A stretch of DNA of 64,000 nucleotides. It comes from Burkholderia metallica. Its GTDB lineage: Bacteria > Pseudomonadota > Gammaproteobacteria > Burkholderiales > Burkholderiaceae. Below are positions 56,004 to 64,000 of this stretch, piece by piece. Where the stretch lies: assembly GCF_902832845.1 (NCBI RefSeq), contig NZ_CADFDB010000001.1, positions 1,302,001 to 1,366,000 on the forward strand, read 5' to 3'. A program made the translations under genes and the position numbers. Positions within the stretch are counted from its first letter, which is position 1. The number at the start of each line of letters is the position of its first letter. The notes beneath the pieces were generated by a model. That model did no database searches. It saw only the letters and a program-made list of their open reading frames with translations, and was not told the origin of the DNA.

Positions 56004-56327
56004 TCACGCGAGGTGGTATCGCAACCAGAAGGTTTCGCGGCATGCGTTGTCGAACGTCTGCCGCGTCGGGCTGATCGGCTGCGCATCGGGCTGCCGGATC
56101 ACGTCGTAGTCGATCCAGCATTCGGCGCACAGCAGATCGGACGGCGCGCGGTCCTGCTCGACCGAGCGGCGCACGATCGCGCCGTTGTCGAAGCGGTATT
56201 CGGTTTCGGCCCGCGTGACTTCGACGTCGTCGTCGGTCCAGCGGTCGTGCGACGTCGCATGCGACACGACCGACACCGGGCCCGGGAGTCCGTGGATCGC
56301 GGCAACGTACGAAATGAGCTTGTCCAT
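56004..56327 (-). CDS. small hypothetical protein
   Basis: 107 residues, not recognised. It is acidic and aromatic in the middle (DRWTDDDVEVTRAETEYRFDNGAIVRR), with two Cys in LLCAECWIDYD and one in DNACRETFWL. No signal peptide or membrane helix. The start at 56327 (MDKLISYVAAIHG) is the best candidate; an ATG at 56372 would add 15 Arg-rich residues. It lies between the ALDH remnant and the DUF2891 gene. Confidence 0.6.
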   Translation of the reverse strand: MDKLISYVAAIHGLPGPVSVVSHATSHDRWTDDDVEVTRAETEYRFDNGAIVRRSVEQDRAPSDLLCAECWIDYDVIRQPDAQPISPTRQTFDNACRETFWLRYHLA

Positions 56328-56442
56328 GGCGAGGCAGTGAACGGAAGGACGGCCGCGTCGCGCACCCTGCATCGCACGAGACGGCCCGAGCGGCGAGTAT
56401 AGCCGCGCGCCGAAGACCTTGCCGCCTGCGGGGTTTCGCGCG

Positions 56443-57480
56443 CTATGCGTCCAGCGCCAGCAACGCGAACGTCGCGAGCCAGTGCTCGCCCATGTAGTCG
56501 CCGGCCACGTGCGCGAGCGCGCTCGCGAGATGGCGGTCGGCCGCGTCGAGCAGCTTCGCGCGCCGCGCGTCGCCTTCCGGCAGCGCGCCGGCGAGCGTGC
56601 GCTGGCACCACGCGCGGCTCAGGTTCAGCCCGTCGAGGTGCGCGATCTTGCCGTCGCTGCGATCGCTGACCGTCGCCGGCTCGAACAGCGTCGCCGGCTC
56701 GCCGCGCGCGAGATCGGGCAGGAAACGCGCGAACCAGCCGTCGAATTCGGCGGCCGGCAGCACGCGCCGCATCAGCTCGGCTTCCATCAGCGCGGGCGAC
56801 AGGAATTCGTCGCCCGACGGCTCCCACGCCTGGCATCCGACGTCGTTCAGGTGCCAGCGCTTCGCGGTATCGACGATCAGCGCCGCGAGCCCGTCGCGCT
56901 GCGTGTCGCGCGCGAAGTCCAGCGTGAGCGCGAGCGCGAACGCGGTGTTGAAGTGCGTGCCGACCCGAAGCGGATAGGTCGCTTTCGGCAGGAACGTCTC
57001 GAAGCGCGACACGAAGAGCTCGGTGAGCGGCGCCATCGTCTTCGCCCAGCGCGCGGCCTGCGGCATCGCCCCTTTCAGCGCGAGCCGCTCGAGCTGCGCG
57101 GCGAGCGCGAGCAGCCACGCCCAGCCGTACGGCCGCTCGAAGCCGCTGTTGTGCGGCAGCGCGAGATACGCGCGCTCGCCGGCGACGTTCGCATCGGTGA
57201 AGTGCGCATCGACGGTCGCGACGATGCGCTCGGCTTCCGGCAACGCCGGATAGCGTTCGAGCACGCGCAGCACGAGCCAGTAGCCGTGCACGCACGAATG
57301 CCAGTCGTAGCTGCCGTAGAAGATCGGATGCAGCGCGCGCGGGCCCTGCACGTCGTGCGGGCCTGCGAGCGAATGCGTGAGCTTGTTCGGATATTCGCGG
57401 GTCAGGTGCGCGAGCGCGAGCGACGCGAATTTCGAGGCGAGTTCGGGCGTGAGTCGGTCGGTCATGGGCATCTTGTCCAT
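56443..57480 (-). CDS. DUF2891 family protein
   Basis: 345 residues of the DUF2891 family, an all-helical (alpha/alpha-barrel-like) fold seen in proteins acting on sugars or amides. Conserved-looking motifs are FYGSYDWHSCVHGYWLVLR near residue 55-75, ERPYGWAWLLALA, and HLDGLNLSRAWC in the C-terminal third. Function unknown. It starts four bases after the DUF979 stop; an alternative ATG is at 57465 (MTDRLTPELASK). Operon with DUF979 and DUF969. Confidence 0.85.
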   Translation of the reverse strand: MDKMPMTDRLTPELASKFASLALAHLTREYPNKLTHSLAGPHDVQGPRALHPIFYGSYDWHSCVHGYWLVLRVLERYPALPEAERIVATVDAHFTDANVAGERAYLALPHNSGFERPYGWAWLLALAAQLERLALKGAMPQAARWAKTMAPLTELFVSRFETFLPKATYPLRVGTHFNTAFALALTLDFARDTQRDGLAALIVDTAKRWHLNDVGCQAWEPSGDEFLSPALMEAELMRRVLPAAEFDGWFARFLPDLARGEPATLFEPATVSDRSDGKIAHLDGLNLSRAWCQRTLAGALPEGDARRAKLLDAADRHLASALAHVAGDYMGEHWLATFALLALDA

Positions 57481-57483
57481 CGG

Positions 57484-58434
57484 TCAGAAGCGGAAAGCGA
57501 ATGCATACATCAGCAGCGTGTTCACGGCGAGCAGCAGCAGGGCCGTCGGCCACTGCGCCTTGATCACGCCGTTCTTGTCCTTCAGTTCGAGCAGCGCCGC
57601 CGGCACGATGTTGAAGTTCGCGGCCATCGGCGTCATCAGCGTACCGCAGAAGCCGCTCAGCATCCCGATCGCGCCGACGATCGCCGGGTTGCCGTGGAAC
57701 TGGTGGACGATCAGCGGCAGGCCGATACCGGCCGTCATCACGGGAAACGCGGCGAAGCCGTTGCCCATGATCATCGTGAACAGCGCCATGCCCACCGTGT
57801 AGGCCGCAACCACCGCGAACGGCGAATCGATCGGCACCCAGTCCTTCACGAGCCCCGACACCACGCCGCCGACGCCCGCGACCGCGAACAGCGCGCCGAG
57901 CGCCGCGAGCATCTGCGGCAGGATCGCGGCCCAGCCGACCGCGTCCATCGTGTGGCGCGCCTCCTTCACCGCATGCACCGGCGAATCGCGCAGCATCGCG
58001 AGTGCGACGGCGAACGCGACGAGCGTGCCGAGCACGAGCGAGATCAGCGTCACGCTCTTCTGCTCGACGAACGGCACGAGCTTCAGCGCGAACGTGCCGA
58101 TCAGCGTGACGACCGGAATCAGCAGCGCGGGCAGGAACAGCCGGTTGCCGAAACGCTGCGCGAGCGTCTCGCGCCGCACTGCCGCGGCCTCCCCGGCTTC
58201 GTCGGATTTGCCGCGCCCGAGCTTGCCCGAGCCGGCGATCACCGCGAGCGCGATCGCGAGGCACCCCGTCACGAAATGCGGCAGCAGCGCGCCGAACAGG
58301 AACGTGGCCGCGTAGATCGCCCAGAACGCGAAATTGACGACGCGGCGCGGATTCGTGCGGTCCGTCAGGTTGAAGTACGCGAACGCGGCGAACATCAGGC
58401 CCGCGAGCGTGTACAGCGATTCGAGGCCGATCAT
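57484..58434 (-). CDS. DUF979 transporter subunit
   Basis: 316 residues with about nine membrane helices. Family features are SLYTLAGLMFAAFAYFNLTDRTNPRR at the start and GNGFAAFPVMTAGIGLPLIVHQFHGNPAIVGAIGMLSGFCGTLMTPMAANFN near the end. DUF969/DUF979 pairs are predicted permeases, often beside pyroglutamyl peptidase and thought to carry 5-oxoproline. Overlaps the DUF969 stop by four bases. Confidence 0.88.
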   Translation of the reverse strand: MIGLESLYTLAGLMFAAFAYFNLTDRTNPRRVVNFAFWAIYAATFLFGALLPHFVTGCLAIALAVIAGSGKLGRGKSDEAGEAAAVRRETLAQRFGNRLFLPALLIPVVTLIGTFALKLVPFVEQKSVTLISLVLGTLVAFAVALAMLRDSPVHAVKEARHTMDAVGWAAILPQMLAALGALFAVAGVGGVVSGLVKDWVPIDSPFAVVAAYTVGMALFTMIMGNGFAAFPVMTAGIGLPLIVHQFHGNPAIVGAIGMLSGFCGTLMTPMAANFNIVPAALLELKDKNGVIKAQWPTALLLLAVNTLLMYAFAFRF

Positions 58435-59120
58435 CGCGCGCCCTCCTGCCCCACCAGCCCGAAGCCGCGCGTGAGCCGGCGGTCGAGCAGCGCAAGGCGC
58501 GTGCAGTGGATCAGCAGCGCGGCGATCGCCGTCGGGATCGCCCACACCGACAGGTGCAGCGGCTCGATGGCGATCCCGTTCTGTTCGAGAAAGCCCTTGA
58601 TCAGCAGGATCGACTGGATCGCGATGAAGATGTCCTCGCCGAAGAACACGGCGACGTTGTCGACGCCCGACGCATGCGCGCGGATCTGCTGGCGCACCGC
58701 TTCGGGCAGCTCGCCGTGCCGGTTGACGGCGGCGGCCTCGGCCATCGGCGCGATCAGCGGCCGCACCATCTGCGCATGACCGCCGAGCGACGTGAGGCCG
58801 AGCGCGGCCGTCGCCTGGCGCAACACGAAATACAGCATCAGCACGCGGCCCGTGGTGGCTGCCTGCACGCGCGAGATCATCCGCTTCGCCTGCTCCTTGA
58901 GCCCGTTGCGCTCGAGCAGCGCGATCACCGGCAGCGTCAGCCAGATGAGCCCCATGTAGCGGTTTTCGGTGAACGCCTTGCCGAACGCGCTGACGATGTC
59001 GACGAGATTCAGCCCGCCCGCCAGCCCCGTCGCGAGCCCCGCGATCGTGACCACCAGCAGCGCATTGAAGCGCAGCGCAAAGCCGATCACGACGATCGGC
59101 ACTCCAATCAGCACCAGCAT
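58431..59120 (-). CDS. DUF969 transporter subunit
   Basis: 229 residues with about six membrane helices. Motifs GVPIVVIGFALRFNALLVVTIAGLATGLAGG and ASGVDNVAVFFGEDIFIAIQSILLIKGFLEQNG match DUF969. Partner of the DUF979 protein. First gene of a three-gene operon with DUF979 and DUF2891; a TTTATCGATAAA palindrome lies 90 bases upstream. Confidence 0.88.
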   Translation of the reverse strand: MLVLIGVPIVVIGFALRFNALLVVTIAGLATGLAGGLNLVDIVSAFGKAFTENRYMGLIWLTLPVIALLERNGLKEQAKRMISRVQAATTGRVLMLYFVLRQATAALGLTSLGGHAQMVRPLIAPMAEAAAVNRHGELPEAVRQQIRAHASGVDNVAVFFGEDIFIAIQSILLIKGFLEQNGIAIEPLHLSVWAIPTAIAALLIHCTRLALLDRRLTRGFGLVGQEGAR

Positions 59121-59466
59121 TGCTCCTCCTTGTTTCGGACGCGCGGCGCGTTGGCCCGCGCAGCCTGCCCGGTTTGGACCGGGCTCGGTCGGCGCAATCT
59201 AACACGATACTTTATCGATAAATAGTCGACGATTTGCAGCTTCGGGTAAACGTTGAACGATGCAGACACCGTGCCCGGCCCATGTGTCGCGGGTGTTTCA
59301 TCCGATGAATCGGTGGTCGGTCGGCGGCCGGCGCGCGGCGCGGGCGCACCGGTCGCGGCACGCACGTTCGCTCGCCGGGGGCGGCGTGCGACGAGTCGCC
59401 GCGCGTGGCGTGGCCGCGGTGCGCCGACTACACTGGAAAGCATCGGCAACGGACGGGAGAGCCGCC
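59121..59466. other. 346-base region upstream of the DUF969 operon
   Basis: Divergent region between the DUF969 operon and a small plus-strand gene. It contains the palindrome at 59211-59222 within AT-rich DNA. From 59270 to 59440 it is very GC-rich with rare stops, so open frames there are not evidence for a gene. Nothing else recognised. Confidence 0.55.
59211..59222. promoter_or_regulatory. operator-like palindrome TTTATCGATAAA
   Basis: A perfect 12-base palindrome 90 bases before the DUF969 start. Its size and place suit a GntR-type or similar regulator of the permease operon, but no regulator gene is adjacent. Confidence 0.45.
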
Positions 59467-59691
59467 ATGATTGACGTATTCCAGACCATCGGCAGCCGCG
59501 CGTTCTCCGCTCATCTGGCGAAGGACGGGATGGTGACGCTGATGGAACAGCACCATGAGGTCGATCGTGTGACGCTCGCGACCGCCTATGCCGCGCTCGT
59601 CGAGGAATCCGAGCAGGAAAGCGACCTGCTCGACGCGACGGTCGAAGGAATGATGCGCGCGCTGATCCAGGGGTACGCGCGCAGCCATTGA
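59467..59691 (+). CDS. small hypothetical protein
   Basis: 74 residues, not recognised. Mostly helical with acidic patches (MEQHHEVDRVTLATAYAALVEESEQESDLLDATVEGMMRAL). GGGAGA lies about eight bases before the ATG. Codon use is normal for the window. It has no partner in its direction until wspF. Confidence 0.6.
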   Translation: MIDVFQTIGSRAFSAHLAKDGMVTLMEQHHEVDRVTLATAYAALVEESEQESDLLDATVEGMMRALIQGYARSH

Positions 59692-60141
59692 CGGCGCAGC
59701 CGCGCAGCTGGTGCGCTGCCGGTTTCCGCCTTCGCCCGCTGAACCGGGCGACGGATGTGCGCGGGCTACGCGGCCGACGTGCCAGCGCGCCGGCGCCGAT
59801 GTCGAACCGCCGGCCCGCGCGCAGTTGCCTGTAGTCGGCCTGCGTGAAGATCGTCGGCAGGTTCGCGACCGCACCGTTGCCGGCGCGGTCGCGTTCCGTC
59901 GTGAGCACTTCGACTTCGCCGCGGCCCGCAAACAGGATAGAGGAAACGTACTGAAACAGCGCAATGCGCAAATTTTTCGATTGCCGCCGCCCGCGCCGCA
60001 TGACAGCATGCGGGGCGTCGCCAACCAAAAAGAATGCCGTGCCGTCCGGCCGCCGATGCCGTACGGCGGCGCCGAACCGGCAGCCCCTTCCATGAACCCG
60101 GCCTACCTCCAACATTACGAACCGACCGGAGAATTCCGCTT
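59692..60141. other. 450-base region before wspF, with a coding remnant
   Basis: No intact gene. On the minus strand 59775-59932 reads with strong Burkholderia codon bias as GEVEVLTTERDRAGNGAV followed by ANLPTIFTQADYRQL, RAGRRFDIGAGALARR, then loses coding character at both ends. It looks like the leftover of a deleted gene whose family I do not recognise. The wspF leader with its GGAG site is at the right end. Confidence 0.35.
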
Positions 60142-61146
60142 GTGAACATCGGCATCGTCAACGACCTCCCGCTTGCCGTCGAGGCGATGCGCCGCGCGAT
60201 CGCGCGCCGGCCCGAGCACCGCGTGCTGTGGGTCGCGACCGACGGCGCGCAGGCCGTCGAGCTGTGCGCCGCGCAGCCGCCCGACGTCGTGCTGATGGAC
60301 CTGATCATGCCGAAATTCGACGGCATCGAAGCGACGCGGCGGATCATGCGATCCGAACGACCGTGCGCGATCCTGATCGTGACGAGCTGCATCGGCGCGA
60401 ATGCGTGGCGCGTGTTCGAGGCGATGGGCGCCGGCGCGCTCGACGCGGTCGATACGCCGCGGCTCGGCGACGGCGCGGCCGGCGACACGACCCGGCTGCT
60501 GCTCGCGAAGATCGACCAGATCGGCCGCCTGCTCGACGCACCCGGCGGCGCGCGCGTCGCCGGCACGGCCTCCCGCACCGCGGGCGGCCCGCTGGTCGCG
60601 ATCGGCGCATCGGCCGGCGGCCCCGGCGCGCTCGCGTCGATCCTCGGCAGCCTGCCGGCCGATTTCAATGCGCCGATCGTGATCGTCCAGCACGTCGACC
60701 GCGCATTCGCCGAAGGCATGGCGCAATGGCTCGACGGGCAGACGCCGCTCACGGTGCGCGTCGCGCGCGAAGGCGACCGGCCGCAACCGGGCGTCGCGCT
60801 GCTCGCCGCGACCGACGACCACCTGCGCATCACGCGCGCCGGCACCCTCGAATACACGCGCGAGCCGGCCGCCACGCCGTATCGTCCGTCGGTCGACGTG
60901 TTCTTCAACAGCCTGACCGAACACTGGCCCGGCCGCGTGATCGGCGTACTGCTCACGGGCATGGGCCGCGACGGCGCGATCGGCCTGAAGGCGCTGCGGA
61001 TGAAGGGCTACCATACGATCGCGCAGGACGAAGCGACGAGCGCCGTGTACGGCATGCCGAAGGCGGCCGCGACGCTCGGCGCGGCGCGCGCGATCCTGCC
61101 GCTCGGGCGCATCGCGGGCGAACTGGCGGCGCTGGCACGAATCTGA
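60142..61146 (+). CDS. wspF: CheB-type methylesterase, WspF-like
   Basis: 334 residues. N-terminal receiver (NDLPLAVEAMRRAI; phosphoacceptor Asp in VVLMDLIMPKFDG) and C-terminal CheB methylesterase with Ser in GASAGGPGAL, His in IVQHVDRAFAEGM and Asp in TGMGRDGAIGLKAL. In Pseudomonas WspF removes methyl groups from receptor WspA and so limits WspR activity. The GTG at 60142 (VNIGIVNDLPLAVEA) matches the WspF start and has GGAG upstream. It is followed after 55 bases by wspR; the receptor, kinase and coupling genes (wspA-E) are not in this window upstream. Confidence 0.9.
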   Translation: MNIGIVNDLPLAVEAMRRAIARRPEHRVLWVATDGAQAVELCAAQPPDVVLMDLIMPKFDGIEATRRIMRSERPCAILIVTSCIGANAWRVFEAMGAGALDAVDTPRLGDGAAGDTTRLLLAKIDQIGRLLDAPGGARVAGTASRTAGGPLVAIGASAGGPGALASILGSLPADFNAPIVIVQHVDRAFAEGMAQWLDGQTPLTVRVAREGDRPQPGVALLAATDDHLRITRAGTLEYTREPAATPYRPSVDVFFNSLTEHWPGRVIGVLLTGMGRDGAIGLKALRMKGYHTIAQDEATSAVYGMPKAAATLGAARAILPLGRIAGELAALARI

Positions 61147-61201
61147 GCCCGATCAACACGCGCAACACCCATGCCTGCCCTCGCCCCCACCCGCCTCGAC
61201 C

Positions 61202-62269
61202 ATGACCATTGACCTGACTCGCCCGCCAGGCGGCATGCCGCCCGTCGACGTGCCGGCGATGGTGCTGCTGGTCGACGACCAGACGATCGTCGCCGAAGCC
61301 GTGCGACGCGCGCTCGTCGACGAAGAAGGCATCGATTTCCACTACTGCCCGCGCTCGGACGACGCGATGGCCACCGCGATCGAGACGCGGCCGACCGTGA
61401 TCCTGCAGGATCTCGTGATGCCCGGCATCGACGGGCTGAGCCTCGTGAAAGCGTATCGCGCGAATCCGGCGACGCGCGACGTGCCGATCATCGTGCTGTC
61501 GACGCAGGAAGAGCCCGTGATCAAGAGTGCCGCGTTCGCGGCCGGCGCGAACGACTACCTCGTGAAGCTGCCCGACCGCATCGAGCTCGTCGCCCGCGTG
61601 CGCTACCACTCGCGCTCGTACATGAACCTGCTGCAGCGCGACGAGGCCTATCGCGCGCTGCGGCAATCGCAGCAGCAGTTGCTCGAAGCGAATCTCGAGC
61701 TGCGCCGCCTCACGCATTCCGACGGCCTGACCGGGCTGTCGAACCGGCGCTATCTCGACGAATACCTCGCCGCCGAATGGCGGCGCGGCACGCGCGAGCG
61801 CAGCGAGCTGTCGCTGCTGATGATCGACGTCGACAACTTCAAGCTGTACAACGACACGTACGGCCACGTGTCGGGCGACGGCGTGCTCAAGCAGATCGCG
61901 TCGACCATCGAGCGCTGCCTCGGCCAGTCGGGCGAGCTCGCCGCGCGTTTCGGCGGCGAGGAATTCGCGGTCGTGATGCCGGCCACGTCGCCGGGCGCCG
62001 CGCGGCTGCTCGGCGAGAAGATCCGCCTCGCGGTCGAGGCTCTGCGGCTGCAGCACGCGCATTCGTCGACCGGCGATTCCGTGACGATCAGCATCGGCGG
62101 CGCGAGCATCGTGCCGATGTCCGGCCTGCCGACGACCGTGCTGATCGAAGCGGCCGACCGCGCGCTCTATCGCGCGAAGCACGACGGCAAGAACCGCGTC
62201 GAGATCGATGCGCCGCCGCCGGCGCCCACGCCCACGCCCGGCGGTTTCGGCACGCCGCGCGCCGGCTGA
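61202..62269 (+). CDS. wspR: WspR-type response regulator diguanylate cyclase
   Basis: 355 residues. Receiver in about 20-145 with the phosphoacceptor in VILQDLVMPGIDG, a coiled-coil linker (YRALRQSQQQLLEANLELRRLTHSD) and a GGDEF domain with active site RFGGEEFAVV. It makes c-di-GMP when phosphorylated. The product-inhibition site seen as RxxD in Pseudomonas WspR aligns here with QSGE. The start MTIDLTRPPGGMPPVDVPAMVLLVDDQTI fits. A Pro-rich C-terminal tail (PPPAPTPTPGG) is unusual. Convergent with the GGDEF-EAL gene, 20 bases apart. Confidence 0.93.
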   Translation: MTIDLTRPPGGMPPVDVPAMVLLVDDQTIVAEAVRRALVDEEGIDFHYCPRSDDAMATAIETRPTVILQDLVMPGIDGLSLVKAYRANPATRDVPIIVLSTQEEPVIKSAAFAAGANDYLVKLPDRIELVARVRYHSRSYMNLLQRDEAYRALRQSQQQLLEANLELRRLTHSDGLTGLSNRRYLDEYLAAEWRRGTRERSELSLLMIDVDNFKLYNDTYGHVSGDGVLKQIASTIERCLGQSGELAARFGGEEFAVVMPATSPGAARLLGEKIRLAVEALRLQHAHSSTGDSVTISIGGASIVPMSGLPTTVLIEAADRALYRAKHDGKNRVEIDAPPPAPTPTPGGFGTPRAG

Positions 62270-62289
62270 ACGCCGCGCGCGCGCCGCGC

Positions 62290-64000
62290 TCACGCGGCGC
62301 CGAGCCGGCGCGCGTAGTCGTTCGGGTCCAGCGGGCGGCTGAACAGGTAGCCCTGCTGCATGTCGCAGCCGATCTGCTGCAGGAACCACGATTGCGCCTG
62401 CGTCTCGACGCCTTCGGCCGTGACCTTCATCCCGAGCGAATGCGCCATCGCGACCACGGCCTGCGTGATCGCCACCGAGTCGTGATGATCGGGCACGCCC
62501 GACACGAACGAGCGGTCGACCTTCAGGTTGTGCAGTGGAAAGCGCTTCAGGTACGCGAGCGACGAATAGCCGGTGCCGAAATCGTCGACCGAGATCCGCA
62601 CGTTCATGTCCGTGAGCGCCTCGAGCATCGGCAGCACGGTGTCCGTGTCGTTCATCAGCAGTCCTTCAGTAATTTCGAGCTCCAGCGCGGACGGATCGAG
62701 CCGCGCTTGCGCGAGGCAGCGACCGACCGATTCGACGAGCCCTTCGTGGAACTGCCGCGGCGACAGGTTGACGGCCAGCATCAGGTCGGGCGCGATCGTG
62801 CGGCGCCATTCGGCCGCCTGCCGGCACGCGGTTTCGAGCACCCACTGGCCGATCGCGACGATCTGCCCCGTATCTTCCGCGACCGGAATGAACTCCGCCG
62901 GCGACATCGGCCCGAGCTCGGGGCTCGTCCAGCGCAGCAGCGCTTCGGCGCCGACCGTGCGGCCGCTGCGCGCATCGACGACGGGCTGATACGCGAGCCG
63001 CAGCATGTCCGACGACAGCGCGCGCCGCAGCGACTGTTCGATCGCGAAGCGGCGCTGCAGCCGCAGGTTAAGCTGCGCGGTGAAGAACGTGAAGTGGTTG
63101 CGGCCGCGCTGCTTCGCGTCGTACATCGCCGAATCGGCGTTGCGCATCAGCGTGACGGCATCGTCGCCGTCGCGCGGCGCGACGCTGATGCCGATCGACA
63201 CGCCGAGCCAGTATTCGTTGTTCGCGATCGCGAACGGCTTCGCGATCGCGTCGATCACCTCGCGCGCGAGCGCCGCGAGCCGGTCGGGATCGTCGCAGTC
63301 GTCGACCAGGATCACGAATTCGTCGCCGCCGACGCGCGTGAGCGCATAGCGGCCGCCCGCGCAGGCCGCGAGCCGCGCGGCGACGCTGCGCAGCAGCGCG
63401 TCGCCGGCGTCGTGGCCGGCCGTGTCGTTGACCTTCTTGAAGCCGACCAGATCGATGAACAGGATCGCGACGCGTGCGGGGCCGGCCGCCGCATCGCGCC
63501 CGCCGAACAGCTCGCGCATGCGGTCGGCGAGCCAGCGGCGGTTGTAGAGACCCGTGAGCGCATCGCGCGTGGCCATGTAGCGCAACTGCTGCTGCGCTTC
63601 GCGCACCGGGCCGATGTCGTTGAACGACACGAGCACCGAATCGGCCTGCGTCTCGCCCGGCTTCACGATCGGCACCGCGTTGCCGCGCACCCAGATGATG
63701 TCGCCGTCCGCGAGGCCGAAGCCGACCGTGTAGTCGAGCAGCGGCGTGGCCGTCATCAGTGCGCGCCGGCTCGGCCAGTCGTCGGGCGCGATCGGCGTGC
63801 CGTCCTCGTGCAGCTTGCGCAGGATCACCGTCGACAGCCGGCGGCCGACGAGGTCGCCCTTCACGCGCATCATCCGGTTCGCGCTCGGATTGCTCGCGAC
63901 CACGACGCCGTCGCGCGACACGACGAGGATTCCTTCGTTCAGGCTGTTGACGACGAGCCGGTGATGCTCCTCGCTGCGCGCGAGCTGCCGCACCATCCGG
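62290..64000 (-). CDS. PAS-GGDEF-EAL c-di-GMP enzyme (5' end missing)
   Basis: Visible part about 570 residues; the frame continues past the window edge, so the start is not seen. In order: PAS domain (about 10-130, NEGILVVSRDGVVVASNPSANRMM), GGDEF domain with intact VGGDEFVIL and no I-site, and EAL domain with AEALLRW, EITEGLLM, DDFGTGYSSL and KVDRSFVSG. Both cyclase and phosphodiesterase sites look complete, so it may make or break c-di-GMP; the PAS domain is the likely switch. Ends with DPNDYARRLGAA. Confidence 0.92.
   Translation of the reverse strand, partial: RMVRQLARSEEHHRLVVNSLNEGILVVSRDGVVVASNPSANRMMRVKGDLVGRRLSTVILRKLHEDGTPIAPDDWPSRRALMTATPLLDYTVGFGLADGDIIWVRGNAVPIVKPGETQADSVLVSFNDIGPVREAQQQLRYMATRDALTGLYNRRWLADRMRELFGGRDAAAGPARVAILFIDLVGFKKVNDTAGHDAGDALLRSVAARLAACAGGRYALTRVGGDEFVILVDDCDDPDRLAALAREVIDAIAKPFAIANNEYWLGVSIGISVAPRDGDDAVTLMRNADSAMYDAKQRGRNHFTFFTAQLNLRLQRRFAIEQSLRRALSSDMLRLAYQPVVDARSGRTVGAEALLRWTSPELGPMSPAEFIPVAEDTGQIVAIGQWVLETACRQAAEWRRTIAPDLMLAVNLSPRQFHEGLVESVGRCLAQARLDPSALELEITEGLLMNDTDTVLPMLEALTDMNVRISVDDFGTGYSSLAYLKRFPLHNLKVDRSFVSGVPDHHDSVAITQAVVAMAHSLGMKVTAEGVETQAQSWFLQQIGCDMQQGYLFSRPLDPNDYARRLGAA

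Noticed and set aside
59253-59474. Small plus-strand open frame before the 74-residue gene
   Set aside because: No ribosome site, poor codon bias and no protein-like pattern; overlaps the better-supported start at 59467.
59711-60145. 144-codon plus-strand open frame before wspF
   Set aside because: Composition is that of a shadow of the opposite strand and it overlaps the wspF start region.
1-64000. CRISPR arrays, insertion sequences, tRNA or rRNA genes, prophage
   Set aside because: No repeat arrays, transposase-like frames, cloverleaf-like genes or phage genes were found on either strand by reading.

Overview
The window is a GC-rich stretch (third codon positions are almost always G or C) of a Burkholderia chromosome, most likely the Burkholderia cepacia complex and probably a secondary replicon. 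The signs are a pgaABCD poly-N-acetylglucosamine (PNAG) operon, an ornithine-lipid/lipid A type LpxO hydroxylase, five LysR regulators, several amino-acid uptake and breakdown islands, and a WspF-WspR pair. No rRNA, tRNA, CRISPR array, insertion sequence or prophage was recognised. Gene density is high and both window ends cut genes (pgaA at the left, a GGDEF-EAL gene at the right).

Layout. 1-8.7 kb: PNAG operon pgaA(partial)-pgaB-pgaC-pgaD, then a local glmS that makes the sugar precursor and a coupled secreted protein of unknown function. 9-10.4 kb: a c-type cytochrome and an acetyltransferase. 10.4-14.5 kb: carbamoylase, ATC-hydrolase and ABC binding protein with a divergent LysR gene. 14.6-15.2 kb: ribbon-helix-helix/PIN toxin-antitoxin pair. 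15.4-17.7 kb: ahpC-ahpF peroxide defence. 17.8-19.7 kb: anchored Ala/Pro-rich protein and LpxO. 19.9-25.1 kb: a six-gene operon joining a polar amino-acid ABC importer to a C45 amidase/acyltransferase, a class III aminotransferase and a carboxymuconolactone-decarboxylase-like protein. 25.7-30.3 kb: a fused CydDC-type ABC exporter and a divergent LysR gene. 30.3-38.4 kb: MAPEG protein, alanine racemase, enoyl-CoA hydratase, MFS exporter with LysR, small envelope proteins, LysR and a DMT transporter.

38.5-43.6 kb is the most unusual segment: a compact chemosensory-like module, transcribed as membrane-bound CheA-type kinase, short MCP-like protein, two CheX-type phosphatases (one carrying a receiver) and CheY, with no CheW, CheR or CheB. 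44-46.1 kb: acetate symporter actP with its DUF485 partner. 46.2-46.9 kb: intact antitoxin with a doubly frameshifted PIN toxin. 47-53.1 kb: an esterase, then an asparagine/aspartate island (ansP, aspA, LysR, asparaginase). 53.5-55.7 kb: TonB-dependent siderophore receptor with a Fur-like box. 55.8-59.7 kb: aldehyde dehydrogenase remnant, DUF2891/DUF979/DUF969 operon and a small gene. 60.1-64 kb: wspF-like cheB, wspR diguanylate cyclase and a convergent PAS-GGDEF-EAL protein.

Together, PNAG synthesis, surface-signalling proteins (Wsp and the CheA/CheX module) and c-di-GMP enzymes suggest a biofilm-control theme, interleaved with scavenging of amino acids and N-acyl or N-carbamoyl derivatives. 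Functional links beyond operon structure are inference.
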